Assembly: GCF_030406385.1 (NCBI RefSeq)
Contig: NZ_JAUEPM010000003.1
Location: 1 to 64,000, forward strand
DNA: 64,000 nucleotides
Direction of reading: 5' to 3'
DNA from: Microbacterium oryzae
Lineage (GTDB): Bacteria; Actinomycetota; Actinomycetes; Actinomycetales; Microbacteriaceae
In this document: one piece after another, positions 22,079 through 30,310 of the stretch
Layout: every line of letters starts with the position of its first letter
Numbering within the stretch: position 1 is the first letter of the stretch
Notes under the pieces: generated by a model
Told to the model about the DNA's origin: nothing
The model's input: only the letters and a program-made list of their open reading frames with translations
The model's database searches: none
Program-made: the position numbers and the translations under genes

Positions 22079-22546
22079 TTACTCCAAATCGGTGCCGACG
22101 AGGATGCCGGGCGCGGCCCCCGTCTGCTTCTCCGTGTCGACGGCGTGCTGCAGCAGCACGACAGCGGCGACCTGGTCGACGATTCCGCGCGACCCCTTCT
22201 GCGACCGCCCGGACTGGCGCAGCGCCGCGTGCGCGCTCACTGTGCTGAGTCGCTCGTCGACCATCCGCACGGGCGCGGACTGCGCGCGCGAGAGCTCGGC
22301 GGCGAAGTCGCGCGCGTCCTGCGTCGACGGCGTGTCGTCGCCGCGCATGTTGAGCGGCAGGCCCACCACGAGCTCGAGCGGACCGTGCTCGGCGGCCAGC
22401 TCGACGATGCGCGCGATCGATCGCTCGCCGCGCGGCACCGTCTCCACCGGGACGGCGAGCATGCCGTCGGCGTCGCACCGCGCGACGCCGACGCGGGCCT
22501 TGCCCACGTCGACGCCGAGGCGCACCCCGCGGCGGAAGCCGGTCAT
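22079..22546 (-). CDS. ruvX: Putative pre-16S rRNA nuclease / Holliday-junction resolvase-like protein
   Basis: The 155-residue RNase H-fold protein is of the YqgF family. Motifs include LGVDVGKARVGVARCD with the first catalytic aspartate, VVGLPLNMRGDD, and VDERLSTVSA. It is implicated in 16S rRNA 5' maturation. The ATG at 22546 overlaps the alaS stop by 4 nt. The alaS-ruvX-mltG order is standard. Confidence 0.94.
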   Translation of the reverse strand: MTGFRRGVRLGVDVGKARVGVARCDADGMLAVPVETVPRGERSIARIVELAAEHGPLELVVGLPLNMRGDDTPSTQDARDFAAELSRAQSAPVRMVDERLSTVSAHAALRQSGRSQKGSRGIVDQVAAVVLLQHAVDTEKQTGAAPGILVGTDLE

Positions 22547-25203
22547 GCAGCCGCCAGGCCCGTGCGGATGGCCGCGAGCGCGGTGGGCACGGCGGTCGCG
22601 TCGGTGCCGCCGCCCTGCGCCATGTCGTCGCGACCGCCGCCGCCGCCGCCCAGGGCCGACGCCGCGGCCTTGGCGAGGGCGCCGGCCTTCGCACCGGCGC
22701 CGCGCGCGGCCTCGTTCGTGGCGACGATGACCACGGGCCGCCCCGCGACCTCGCCCGCGAGGGCGACGACCGCGGCGTCGGACCCGAGCCGCTCGCGCAC
22801 CTGAGTGACGAGCGCGCGGACGTCGTCCTGCGATCCGACCGCGCCGAGCGACTCCGCGACGAGGCGCACCGAGCCGACACGGGCTGCGCTGTCGGCGAGG
22901 GCCGGCACGCGCTCGGCCAGCGCCTTGGCCTCGTACTGCGCGATGCGCTTCTCGGCGGCCTTGAGGCTCGCCGCGAGCTCGGCGACGCGGGTGGGCAGCT
23001 GCTCGCGCGGGGTCTTCAGCGCCGCGGTGAGCTCGTTCACGAGCGCGCGCTCCGCGGTCAGCTCGCGGAAGGCGTCGAGACCCACGAGGGCTTCGACGCG
23101 GCGGTTCGACGCGCCCACCGACGACTCGCCGGTGATGGAGACGAGACCGATCTCCGCAGAGGTCGACACGTGAGTGCCGCCGCAGAGCTCGCGCGACCAC
23201 GGCCCGCCGATGTCGACCATCCGCACGCGGTCGCCGTACTTCTCGCCGAACAGGGCCATGGCGCCGGCTGCCTTCGCCTCCTCCAGCGTCAGCACGCGCG
23301 TGGTGACCTCGAGGTTGTCGCGCACGGCGTTGTTGGCGATCTCCTCGATCTCGCTGCGCGTGGCCGGGCTGAGCGGCTGTCCCCAGGTGAAGTCGAAGCG
23401 CAGGTAGCCGGCGCGGTTGAGCGACCCGGCCTGCGTCGCGCCCTTGCCCAGCGTGTCGCGGAGGGCGGCGTGCACGAGGTGGGTGGCGGAGTGCGCCTGC
23501 GTCGCAGCACGACGGTTCGCAGCGTCGACGACCGTGGTCGCCGGCTGGCCGACGCCCACCTCGCCGCGCGTGACCTCGACGGTGTGGCTCACGAGGCCGG
23601 GCACGGGGCGCTGCACGTCGAGGACCTCGAGCTCGAACCCGGGTCCGACGATGGCGCCCTTGTCGGCCACCTGACCGCCCGACTCCGCGTACAGCGACGT
23701 CTCGGCGAGGATGACCTCGGCGATCTGCCCCTGCGTGGCGCTCCCCCGGCTCTCGCCGTCGACGAGCACGCCGAGCACGCTCGACTGCGTCTCGAGGTCG
23801 GTGTACCCCGTGAACTCCGTCTCGCCGAGCGCGCGGAACTCGCGGTACACGCCGACGTCGGCGATGGCCCGCTTGCGCGAACGGGCGTCGGCCTTCGCGC
23901 GCTGCTTCTGCTCCTGCATGAGGCCGTCGAACGCGTCGCGGTCGACGCCGAGGCCCGCCTCCTCCGCGATCTCGAGCGTGAGGTCGATGGGGAAGCCGTA
24001 CGTGTCGTGCAGGAGGAACGCCTCGGGGCCGGCGAGCGTGGCGCCGCCCGAGGCCTTGGTCCTGGCCACGGCGGTGTCGAGGATGGTCGAGCCCGCAGTG
24101 AGCGTGCGCAGGAACGTCTCCTCCTCCGCGAACGCGTAGGAGGAGATCCGCTGCCAGTCCTGCTCGACGACCGGGTAGCCGTCCTTCATGGCGTCGCGCG
24201 ATGCCTCGAACAGGGCGGGGAACGTCGCCTCCTCGACCCCGAGCAGGCGCATCGAGCGCACGGTGCGGCGCATGAGGCGGCGCAGGATGTAGCCGCGGCC
24301 CTCGTTGGAGGGGGTGACGCCGTCGCTGAGCAGCATGAGGGACGAGCGCACGTGGTCCGCGATCACGCGGAAGCGCACGTCGTCGCCCTGGTCGGCGCCG
24401 TAGCGGCGACCCGAGAGCTCCACGGCGCGGTCGAGGACCGGGCGGACCTGGTCGGTCTCGTACATGTTCTCGACGCCCTGCTTGAGGAACGCCACGCGCT
24501 CGAGGCCCATGCCGGTGTCGATGTTCTTCTTCGGCAACTCGCCGACGATGTCGAACTCCGTCTTCGAGCGCACGTTGGTGATGGAGTTCTGCATGAACAC
24601 GAGGTTCCAGATCTCCAGGAAGCGCCCGTCGTCGACGGCGGGTCCGCCGTCGCGGCCGTACGCGGGGCCGCGGTCGACGTAGATCTCCGAGCAGGGGCCG
24701 GCGGGGCCGGGCTGGCCCGTGGTCCAGAAGTTGTCGGCGCGGCCGAGCCGTTGGATGCGCTCCGCGGGGATCCCGGCGATCTTGCGCCACAGCGCGGCGG
24801 CCTCATCGTCGTCCTCGTAGACCGTCACCCACAGGTCGCGCTCGTCGAACCCGAGGCCGCCATCCGCCTCGTTCGAGGTGAGCAGCTCCCAGGCGTAGGA
24901 GATCGCGCCCTCCTTGAAGTAGTCGCCGAACGACCAGTTGCCCAGCATCTGGAAGAACGTGCCGTGACGGGCCGTCTTCCCGACCTCCTCGATGTCGTTC
25001 GTGCGGATGCACTTCTGCACGTCGGCGGCGCGCGCATACGGCGCGGGCACCACGCCGGTGAGGTACGGGATGAACGGCACCATGCCGGCGATCGTGAACA
25101 TGATCGACGGGTCGTCGCTCACGAGCGATGCCGAGGGAACGATGGTGTGGTCGTTCTTCTCGAAGTAGTCGAGGTAGCGCTGCGCGATCTCCGCGGTCTT
25201 CAT
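22543..25203 (-). CDS. alaS: Alanine--tRNA ligase
   Basis: The 886-residue class II synthetase has the catalytic core in the N-terminal 450 residues (FTIAGMVPFIPYLTG, RHGTFFQMLGNWSFGDYF). The editing domain follows with zinc-binding HSATHLVHAAL and ELCGGTHVS, and the C-Ala region has the glycine-rich GGGGGGRDDMAQGGG segment. All expected motifs are intact. A hairpin lies 35 nt upstream of the start. No strong Shine-Dalgarno is adjacent to the ATG. Confidence 0.97.
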   Translation of the reverse strand: MKTAEIAQRYLDYFEKNDHTIVPSASLVSDDPSIMFTIAGMVPFIPYLTGVVPAPYARAADVQKCIRTNDIEEVGKTARHGTFFQMLGNWSFGDYFKEGAISYAWELLTSNEADGGLGFDERDLWVTVYEDDDEAAALWRKIAGIPAERIQRLGRADNFWTTGQPGPAGPCSEIYVDRGPAYGRDGGPAVDDGRFLEIWNLVFMQNSITNVRSKTEFDIVGELPKKNIDTGMGLERVAFLKQGVENMYETDQVRPVLDRAVELSGRRYGADQGDDVRFRVIADHVRSSLMLLSDGVTPSNEGRGYILRRLMRRTVRSMRLLGVEEATFPALFEASRDAMKDGYPVVEQDWQRISSYAFAEEETFLRTLTAGSTILDTAVARTKASGGATLAGPEAFLLHDTYGFPIDLTLEIAEEAGLGVDRDAFDGLMQEQKQRAKADARSRKRAIADVGVYREFRALGETEFTGYTDLETQSSVLGVLVDGESRGSATQGQIAEVILAETSLYAESGGQVADKGAIVGPGFELEVLDVQRPVPGLVSHTVEVTRGEVGVGQPATTVVDAANRRAATQAHSATHLVHAALRDTLGKGATQAGSLNRAGYLRFDFTWGQPLSPATRSEIEEIANNAVRDNLEVTTRVLTLEEAKAAGAMALFGEKYGDRVRMVDIGGPWSRELCGGTHVSTSAEIGLVSITGESSVGASNRRVEALVGLDAFRELTAERALVNELTAALKTPREQLPTRVAELAASLKAAEKRIAQYEAKALAERVPALADSAARVGSVRLVAESLGAVGSQDDVRALVTQVRERLGSDAAVVALAGEVAGRPVVIVATNEAARGAGAKAGALAKAAASALGGGGGGRDDMAQGGGTDATAVPTALAAIRTGLAAA

Positions 25204-25237
25204 GAGGAGGGAAACGTCCTTCGGTGTACGTGCGAAA

Positions 25238-25260
25238 GCGGCCGCCGGTCGGGCGGCCGC
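25238..25260 (-). terminator. Hairpin with TTT tail between the small membrane gene and alaS
   Basis: A 9-bp perfect stem (GCGGCCGCC with GGCGGCCGC) with a 5-nt loop is followed on the minus strand by TTTCG. It lies 14 nt after the stop of the 62-residue membrane protein gene and 35 nt before the alaS start. It could be a terminator or an attenuator inside the operon. Confidence 0.55.
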
Positions 25261-25273
25261 AGGAGTGTGAGGG

Positions 25274-25462
25274 TCAGGCGGGCTCGTCGCCGTCGCGCCG
25301 GGCGGCCTCGGCGTAGTACGCGTCGGACATGCGGTCGGCGAACTCGTCGATCCGGCGGTCGATGGATCCCAGCAGCTCGTGTCCGCGCGGGTCCTTGTTC
25401 AGGAGGTGCCCGACGACCAGGCCTCCGGCGAGCCCCAGCAGGAACCACAGCAGCTTCTTCAT
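25274..25462 (-). CDS. Small conserved membrane protein, YtxH-like
   Basis: The 62-residue product begins MKKLLWFLLGLAGGLVVGHLL, a single N-terminal membrane segment with glycine spacing. A charged helical tail (GSIDRRIDEFADRMSDAYYAEAA) follows. It resembles the short proteins found between rpsD and alaS in other Microbacteriaceae. No function is known. The ATG at 25462 was chosen because the hydrophobic segment starts there. Confidence 0.75.
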   Translation of the reverse strand: MKKLLWFLLGLAGGLVVGHLLNKDPRGHELLGSIDRRIDEFADRMSDAYYAEAARRDGDEPA

Positions 25463-25523
25463 GTCATCCGTCCTCGCGCCCGTCGCGTGTGTCGGCGCCG
25501 CACGCGACGCGCAGCGCCATCCC

Positions 25524-25529
25524 ATCCTA
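25524..25529 (-). promoter_or_regulatory. Candidate -10 box upstream of the small membrane gene and alaS
   Basis: TAGGAT on the minus strand, about 62 nt before the start of the 62-residue protein gene and after the rpsD terminator. It separates rpsD transcription from the alaS operon. Confidence 0.4.
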
Positions 25530-25554
25530 GGGCGCAACGTCGGGCGGGAAGCGA

Positions 25555-25587
25555 GAGGGCGCCAGGGCACGAAGCCCCGGCGCCCTC
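25555..25587 (-). terminator. Terminator hairpin downstream of rpsD
   Basis: A 14-nt stem with one mismatch (25555-25568 with 25574-25587) and a 5-nt loop begins 22 nt after the rpsD stop. The stem is very GC-rich and has no long U tract. Confidence 0.7.
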
Positions 25588-25609
25588 CCGCGCTCATCGC
25601 GATGTGCGA

Positions 25610-26239
25610 TCAGCGCGCCGCGTAGTACTCGACCACGAGCTGGACCTCACAGGTGACCGGCACCTCGACGCGCTTCGGGCGACGCACGAGCTTCGCCTGG
25701 AGCTTGTCGAGGTCGACCTCGAGGTAGCCGGGGACGTTCGGCAGGACCTCGGCGTGACCGCCGGCGGCCGCGACCTGGAACGGCTCGAGCGCCTCGCTCT
25801 TGGCCTTGACCTCGATCGTCTGACCCGGCTTCACCCGGAACGACGGACGGTCGACGATGTTGCCGTCGACGGTGATGTGACGGTGCACGACGAACTGGCG
25901 AGCCTGCGCGGTGGTGCGGGCGAAGCCCGAACGCAGCACGAGCGCGTCCAGACGCATCTCGAGGAGCTCGACGAGGTTCTCACCCGTCAGGCCGTCCTGG
26001 CGACGCGCCTCGTTGAAGGCGATGCGGAGCTGCTTCTCGCGGATGCCGTACTGCTCGCGGAGACGCTGCTTCTCACGCAGACGGACGGCGTAGTCGCTGT
26101 CAGCCTTGCGCTTGGTGCGGCCGTGCTGGCCGGGGCCGTAGGGGCGCTTCTCGAGGTAGCGCGCGGCCTTCGGGGTGAGCGCGACGCCGAGCGCGCGCGA
26201 CAGGCGGACCTTGCGGCGGTCCTGGGACTTGGTGACCAT
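25610..26239 (-). CDS. rpsD: 30S ribosomal protein S4
   Basis: The 209-residue primary 16S rRNA-binding protein nucleates the small-subunit 5' domain. It contains EKRPYGPGQHG, EKQRLREQYGIREKQ and the S4 RNA-binding domain RLDALVLRSGFARTTAQARQ. The N-terminal zinc cysteines of some S4 proteins are absent, so this is the cysteine-free form. It stands outside the main ribosomal operon, next to rarA. Confidence 0.97.
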   Translation of the reverse strand: MVTKSQDRRKVRLSRALGVALTPKAARYLEKRPYGPGQHGRTKRKADSDYAVRLREKQRLREQYGIREKQLRIAFNEARRQDGLTGENLVELLEMRLDALVLRSGFARTTAQARQFVVHRHITVDGNIVDRPSFRVKPGQTIEVKAKSEALEPFQVAAAGGHAEVLPNVPGYLEVDLDKLQAKLVRRPKRVEVPVTCEVQLVVEYYAAR

Positions 26240-26368
26240 GGTTTCCTTTCACGTGGCCGCGGATGTCGCGGACACACGGACGTACATCGCTCTTCTCCCG
26301 TTGGGGGCGTACGCCGGACTGCCCGAAGGAACTGCGAAGAGGGATGTGCTCGGATTTCGAGCCGATTC

Positions 26369-26374
26369 AGCCTA
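26369..26374 (-). promoter_or_regulatory. Candidate -10 box of rpsD with a long leader
   Basis: TAGGCT (within GATAGGCT) on the minus strand would give a leader of about 120 nt before rpsD, ending in a GAAAGGA Shine-Dalgarno. Such a leader is long enough for ribosomal-protein feedback, but I could not recognise a known S4 structure in it. Confidence 0.5.
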
Positions 26375-26447
26375 TCAGACGAGGACTCTCCGGCCGCCGA
26401 GGCCGCTCCCAGCAGCGGAGGGCGCCCGACGCCCATCGGGATCGCCG

Positions 26448-27794
26448 TCAGCCCTCGAGGATGCGGCGGATCCGCTCGAGGCGGGCGGACACCTCGCGCT
26501 CGCCGCCGTGCTGCGTGGGCTCGTAGTACCGCGTGCCGACGAGCTCGTCGGGCAGGTACTGCTGCGGCACCACGCCGACGTCGCTGTCGTGCGGGTAGCG
26601 GTAGCCCTTGCCGTGCCCCAGTCGCTTCGCCCCCGCATAGTGCGCATCACGCAGGTGCTTGGGGACCGGCCCCATCCGCCCGGCCTTCACGTCGGCGATG
26701 GCGGCCCCGATCGCACGGTAGGCCGCGTTCGACTTGGCAGCGGTCGCGAGGTAGATCGTGGCCTCGGCGAGCGGGATGCGCCCCTCCGGCATGCCGATGA
26801 ACGCGACGGCGTCGGCGGCGGCCACCGCGATCTGCAGGGCCTGCGGGTCGGCGAGGCCGATGTCCTCGGCTGCGTGCACGACCAGGCGCCGTGCGATGAA
26901 GCGCGGGTCCTCGCCGGCCTCGATCATGCGGGCGAGGTAGTGCACGGCGGCGTCGGGGTCGGAGCCGCGGATGGACTTGATGAACGCGCTGATGACGTCG
27001 TAGTGCTCGTCGCCCTGCCGGTCGTAGCGCAGGAGCGCGCGGTCCACCGCCTGGGCGACGTGATCCGCCGTCACCAGGGCCGGCTCGCTCACGGTGTCCT
27101 TCTCGACGTCGCCCGCGCTCTCGGATGCCGCGACGCCCGCGCTCGCCTCGAGGGCGGTCAGTGCGCGCCGGGCGTCGCCGGAGGCGAGCTGGATGAGAGC
27201 CGCGCGGGCCTCCGGTGCGAGCGCCACCGCGCCCGCGAGGCCGCGCGCGTCGGACACCGCGCGATCGATGAGGTCGCCGAGATCGTCGTCGGTGAGCGGC
27301 TGCAGGGTGAGCAGGAGCGACCGCGAGAGCAGCGGCGAGATGACCGAGAACGAGGGGTTCTCGGTGGTGGCCGCGATGAGGATGACCCAGCCGTTCTCCA
27401 CGCCGGGCAGCAGCGCGTCCTGCTGGGCCTTCGTGAAGCGGTGGATCTCGTCGAGGAAGAGAATGGTCGACTGGCCGTAGAGGTCCCGCTGATTCAGCGC
27501 CTCCTGCATGACCTCGCGCACGTCCTTCACCCCCGCGGTGATCGCGGACAGCTCGACGAAGCGTCGTCCCGACGAGCGCGCGATCGCCTGGGCGAGCGTG
27601 GTCTTGCCGGTGCCCGGCGGGCCCCACAGGATCACGGAGACCGTGCCCGGCTTGGTGCCGTTGGGATCGGCCAGCGCGACGATGGGCGAGCCCGGGCGCA
27701 GCAGATGCGCCTGACCGGCGACCTCGTCCAGCGACGTCGGGCGCATCCGCACGGCGAGCGGCGTCTGCCCCTGGAAGAGCGCGGCGGAGGTCAT
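26448..27794 (-). CDS. rarA: Replication-associated recombination protein A (MgsA/RarA)
   Basis: The 448-residue AAA+ ATPase is related to clamp loaders and RuvB and acts at stalled forks. It has Walker [11 protein letters not shown], Walker [11 protein letters not shown], sensor 1 [10 protein letters not shown] and the C-terminal MgsA tetramerisation domain. The last part has [19 protein letters not shown] and YRYPHD. An in-frame [12 protein letters not shown] insert near residue 230 looks like a lineage-specific loop. The ATG lies six bases after a TAGCCT box, so the mRNA may be leaderless. Confidence 0.95.
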   Translation of the reverse strand: MTSAALFQGQTPLAVRMRPTSLDEVAGQAHLLRPGSPIVALADPNGTKPGTVSVILWGPPGTGKTTLAQAIARSSGRRFVELSAITAGVKDVREVMQEALNQRDLYGQSTILFLDEIHRFTKAQQDALLPGVENGWVILIAATTENPSFSVISPLLSRSLLLTLQPLTDDDLGDLIDRAVSDARGLAGAVALAPEARAALIQLASGDARRALTALEASAGVAASESAGDVEKDTVSEPALVTADHVAQAVDRALLRYDRQGDEHYDVISAFIKSIRGSDPDAAVHYLARMIEAGEDPRFIARRLVVHAAEDIGLADPQALQIAVAAADAVAFIGMPEGRIPLAEATIYLATAAKSNAAYRAIGAAIADVKAGRMGPVPKHLRDAHYAGAKRLGHGKGYRYPHDSDVGVVPQQYLPDELVGTRYYEPTQHGGEREVSARLERIRRILEG

Positions 27795-27800
27795 CCCTCC

Positions 27801-27806
27801 AGGCTA
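27801..27806 (-). promoter_or_regulatory. -10 box placing the rarA transcript start at its ATG
   Basis: TAGCCT on the minus strand, then six bases (GGAGGG), then the ATG. The spacing predicts transcription starting on the start codon. The GGAGGG spacer also resembles a Shine-Dalgarno sequence but is too close to be one. Confidence 0.55.
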
Positions 27807-27918
27807 GTCGGCGCCTCCGACGCCGCGCTGGATGGCCGTGCCGGCTCCGCGAGCTCGTCACGCGTCCGCGCGGCGGAATGATTCGCACTCTCCCGCTGAC
27901 CTGAGCGACCGCGCGTAC

Positions 27919-27924
27919 TAGGCT
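27919..27924 (+). promoter_or_regulatory. -10 box of the DUF349 gene
   Basis: TAGGCT lies about 48 nt before the GTG start at 27973. The leader would be about 42 nt and carries an AAGGAGA Shine-Dalgarno. Confidence 0.6.
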
Positions 27925-27972
27925 GGGCGCGTCCTGTTCCCCTCCCGCGGACCCCCGCGCAAGGAGATTCCC

Positions 27973-29619
27973 GTGTCGATTCCCGACCACACCACCCCGT
28001 CCGACTCCGCGCCCGAGGAGACTCCCGCCGCGGCGACCGCGTCTGCGGACGACGCAGCCTCGTCGGCCTCTCCCGCTGATGCGCTCACGCTTCAGGCGGT
28101 GGCCGACAGCGCTCTGATCGAGGCCGGCGCCATCCCCGCGCCGACCGGAGCGGAGTCCGCCGACGAGCAGACCCCCGCCGGGGCGCCCGAGCCGGGGTCC
28201 GCGCCGGAGCCGACGACCGCGGCGGGCACCGAGCTGCCGGCGGACGGCGCCGCGGCTGCTGAGGCGACCGAGGGTGCAGGCGCCGAGCCCGCGCCTGGTG
28301 CCGGTTGGACGACGTCCGAGCAGGGCGACGCCGCACCCGCCGCGGCCGACGCCGCACCGGCCGAGGCGCCCGCCGAGCCCGGCGAGGTCGTCATCGAGGA
28401 GACCTGGGGCCGCGTGACGGAGAACGGCGTCGTGTCGGTCCGCGAGGGCGACCAGTGGCGCGTCGTGGGCGAGTTCCCCGACGGCACGCCGCAGGAGGCG
28501 CTGGACTACTTCGTGCGGAAGTTCGCCGACCTGGAGTTCAAGGTGTCGACGCTCGAGCAGCGCCGCACTCGCGGCGGCGCATCGGCGAGCGACCTGCGCG
28601 GACAGGCCACGCGCCTGCAGAAGGACGTCGCCGGCGCCACCGCCGTGGGCGACCTCGCCGGGCTGGAGCAGCGTCTGACCGCTCTCATCGAGGCCCTCGC
28701 CGAGGCGACGGCCGAGGAGGCCGCCGCCGCGCGGGCCGCTGTGGACGCTGCCATCGTCGAACGGACCGGCATCGTCGAGAAGGCGGAGGCGCTCGCCGCC
28801 CGCGACCCGAAGACCGTGCAGTGGAAGCAGGCGACCGCCGACCTCGCCGACCTCTTCGCCGCGTGGCAGAGCCACCAGCAGAACGGCCCGCGTCTGCCGA
28901 AGGCGCAGGCTCAGGCCCTCTGGAAGCGCTTCCGCGACGCGCGCTCGACGGTCGAGCGGCAGCGCCGCGCCTTCTTCGCCGAGCTCGACGAAGTGCACAA
29001 GTCGGCGCGCGACGCGAAGAACCGGCTCATCGAGCGCGCCGAGGCCCTCGCTCCGCGCGGTGAGGACGGGATCCCCGCCTACCGCACGCTGCTGGACGAG
29101 TGGAAGCGCTCGGGCCGCGCCGGCCGCAAGGCCGACGACGCGCTCTGGGCTCGCTTCAAGGCGGCGGGCGACGCGCTGTACCAGGCGCGCACGGAGCGCG
29201 ACCAGGCGGAGCAGGCCGAGTCCGCCCCGCGCATCGAGGCGCGCCGCGCGCTCCTCGAGGAGGCCAAGGTCGTCGCCGACACGAAGGATCTGACCGAGGC
29301 GCGTCGCATCCTCACCGGCATCCAGCGCCGCTGGGACGAGGTCGGCCGCATCTTCCCGCGCGACGTGGAGCGCGGCCTCGACGACCAGATGCGCCGCATC
29401 GAGCAGGAGCTCAAGCAGCGCGAGGACCTGGACTGGAAGCGCAACAACCCCGAGACGAAGGCGCGTGCCAACGATCTCGGCGGTCAGCTGCGCGACGCGA
29501 TCGAGAAGCTGCAGGAGGAGCTCGCCGCCGCGGAGGCGCAGGGCGACCCGCGTGCGATCGCCGACGCCAAGGAGGCCCTGGAGGCCCGTCAGGCCTGGCT
29601 GCGCGCCATCGGCGGCTGA
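27973..29619 (+). CDS. DUF349 coiled-coil protein with acidic Ala/Pro/Glu-rich N-terminus
   Basis: The 548-residue product starts at a GTG after AAGGAGA. The first about 140 residues are low-complexity, rich in Ala, Glu, Pro and Thr. A short conserved WGRVTENGVVSVREGDQWRV segment follows. The rest is helical, with repeated DUF349 units marked by W-K (QWKQATADLADLFAAWQSH, LLDEWKRSGRAGRKADDALW, IQRRWDEVGRIFPRD). DUF349 proteins are widespread in Actinobacteria, and their molecular role is not established. It is divergent from rarA and close to rel; no enzyme motif is visible. Confidence 0.88.
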   Translation: MSIPDHTTPSDSAPEETPAAATASADDAASSASPADALTLQAVADSALIEAGAIPAPTGAESADEQTPAGAPEPGSAPEPTTAAGTELPADGAAAAEATEGAGAEPAPGAGWTTSEQGDAAPAAADAAPAEAPAEPGEVVIEETWGRVTENGVVSVREGDQWRVVGEFPDGTPQEALDYFVRKFADLEFKVSTLEQRRTRGGASASDLRGQATRLQKDVAGATAVGDLAGLEQRLTALIEALAEATAEEAAAARAAVDAAIVERTGIVEKAEALAARDPKTVQWKQATADLADLFAAWQSHQQNGPRLPKAQAQALWKRFRDARSTVERQRRAFFAELDEVHKSARDAKNRLIERAEALAPRGEDGIPAYRTLLDEWKRSGRAGRKADDALWARFKAAGDALYQARTERDQAEQAESAPRIEARRALLEEAKVVADTKDLTEARRILTGIQRRWDEVGRIFPRDVERGLDDQMRRIEQELKQREDLDWKRNNPETKARANDLGGQLRDAIEKLQEELAAAEAQGDPRAIADAKEALEARQAWLRAIGG

Positions 29620-29633
29620 TCCCCCGACGCGAG

Positions 29634-29665
29634 AAGCGGCCCCGTCCATCCGGACGGGGCCGCTT
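29634..29665 (+). terminator. Strong hairpin downstream of the DUF349 gene
   Basis: A perfect 14-bp stem (AAGCGGCCCCGTCC with GGACGGGGCCGCTT) and a 4-nt loop lie 14 nt after the stop codon. There is no U tract, only mixed pyrimidines afterwards. Confidence 0.75.
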
Positions 29666-29719
29666 CGTCCGTCCACAGGCATCCGCGCCACCCCGACCAG
29701 CCGCGGCACACTGGCGAGC

Positions 29720-30310
29720 ATGACCGTGTCGGGCGTCCTCTTCCCGGGCGGGCGCTTCAGCGTCGCCGAGCTGCAGGCGTCCTGCCTCGACGGCGAGCTC
29801 GTGCCGCTCGGCGTCGGGTATCTGCCGGCCGATGCCCCGACGCCGCCGGCGGTGCGGGCCGCCGCCCTCGCCCCGCTGCTCAGCACGAGCTGCGCGTACG
29901 TCGGGATGGCCGCGGCCTGGATCCACGGAGCCGCCTGCCGACTGCCGCAGCCCCTCGACGTGCAGCGGGCGGTGCCGTGGCGCACCACCCGCACCCTCGA
30001 CCGCAGGGTGCGCTTCCACGACCAGGAGCTCGCTCCCGCCGACGTCGAGCTCCTCGGCGCGACCGCGGTGTCGACCAGGGCCCGCACGCTCGCCGACCTC
30101 GCCCGTGACGCCGTGCGACCCGACCCGCTTCACACCGACGCCGGACGTGCCGCCCTCGTGCTCGCGCGCGACGCGACCACGCGGGCGACGGCGATCGCCT
30201 GGTTCGCCGCGCACCCGCGGCGCACTCACGCCGTCGCGGCGGTCGCGCTTCTGCGCTCGCTCGACGAGGGCACCCCCGCCGAGCCAGCTCAGGAGGAGGT
30301 CACGCGGTAG
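29720..30310 (+). CDS. AbiEi-like antitoxin-family / hypothetical protein
   Basis: The 196-residue product has YVGMAAAWIHGAACRLP followed by VSTRARTLADLARD. These resemble the middle part of the AbiEi antitoxin C-terminal domain seen in many Microbacteriaceae hypothetical proteins. The usual N-terminal winged-helix is weak, and no AbiEii nucleotidyltransferase toxin gene is adjacent, so a working toxin-antitoxin pair is not supported. The last 22 nt overlap the 3' end of rel on the opposite strand. The start ATG 29720 has no clear Shine-Dalgarno. Confidence 0.6.
   Translation: MTVSGVLFPGGRFSVAELQASCLDGELVPLGVGYLPADAPTPPAVRAAALAPLLSTSCAYVGMAAAWIHGAACRLPQPLDVQRAVPWRTTRTLDRRVRFHDQELAPADVELLGATAVSTRARTLADLARDAVRPDPLHTDAGRAALVLARDATTRATAIAWFAAHPRRTHAVAAVALLRSLDEGTPAEPAQEEVTR

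Noticed and set aside
22079-24790. A 903-codon frame joining ruvX to upstream sequence
   Set aside because: The upstream part is the wrong frame of alaS. The real ruvX start is the ATG that overlaps the alaS stop.
29720-30310. A complete AbiE toxin-antitoxin system
   Set aside because: Only an AbiEi-like protein is present. Neighbours are the DUF349 gene and rel, with no nucleotidyltransferase toxin.
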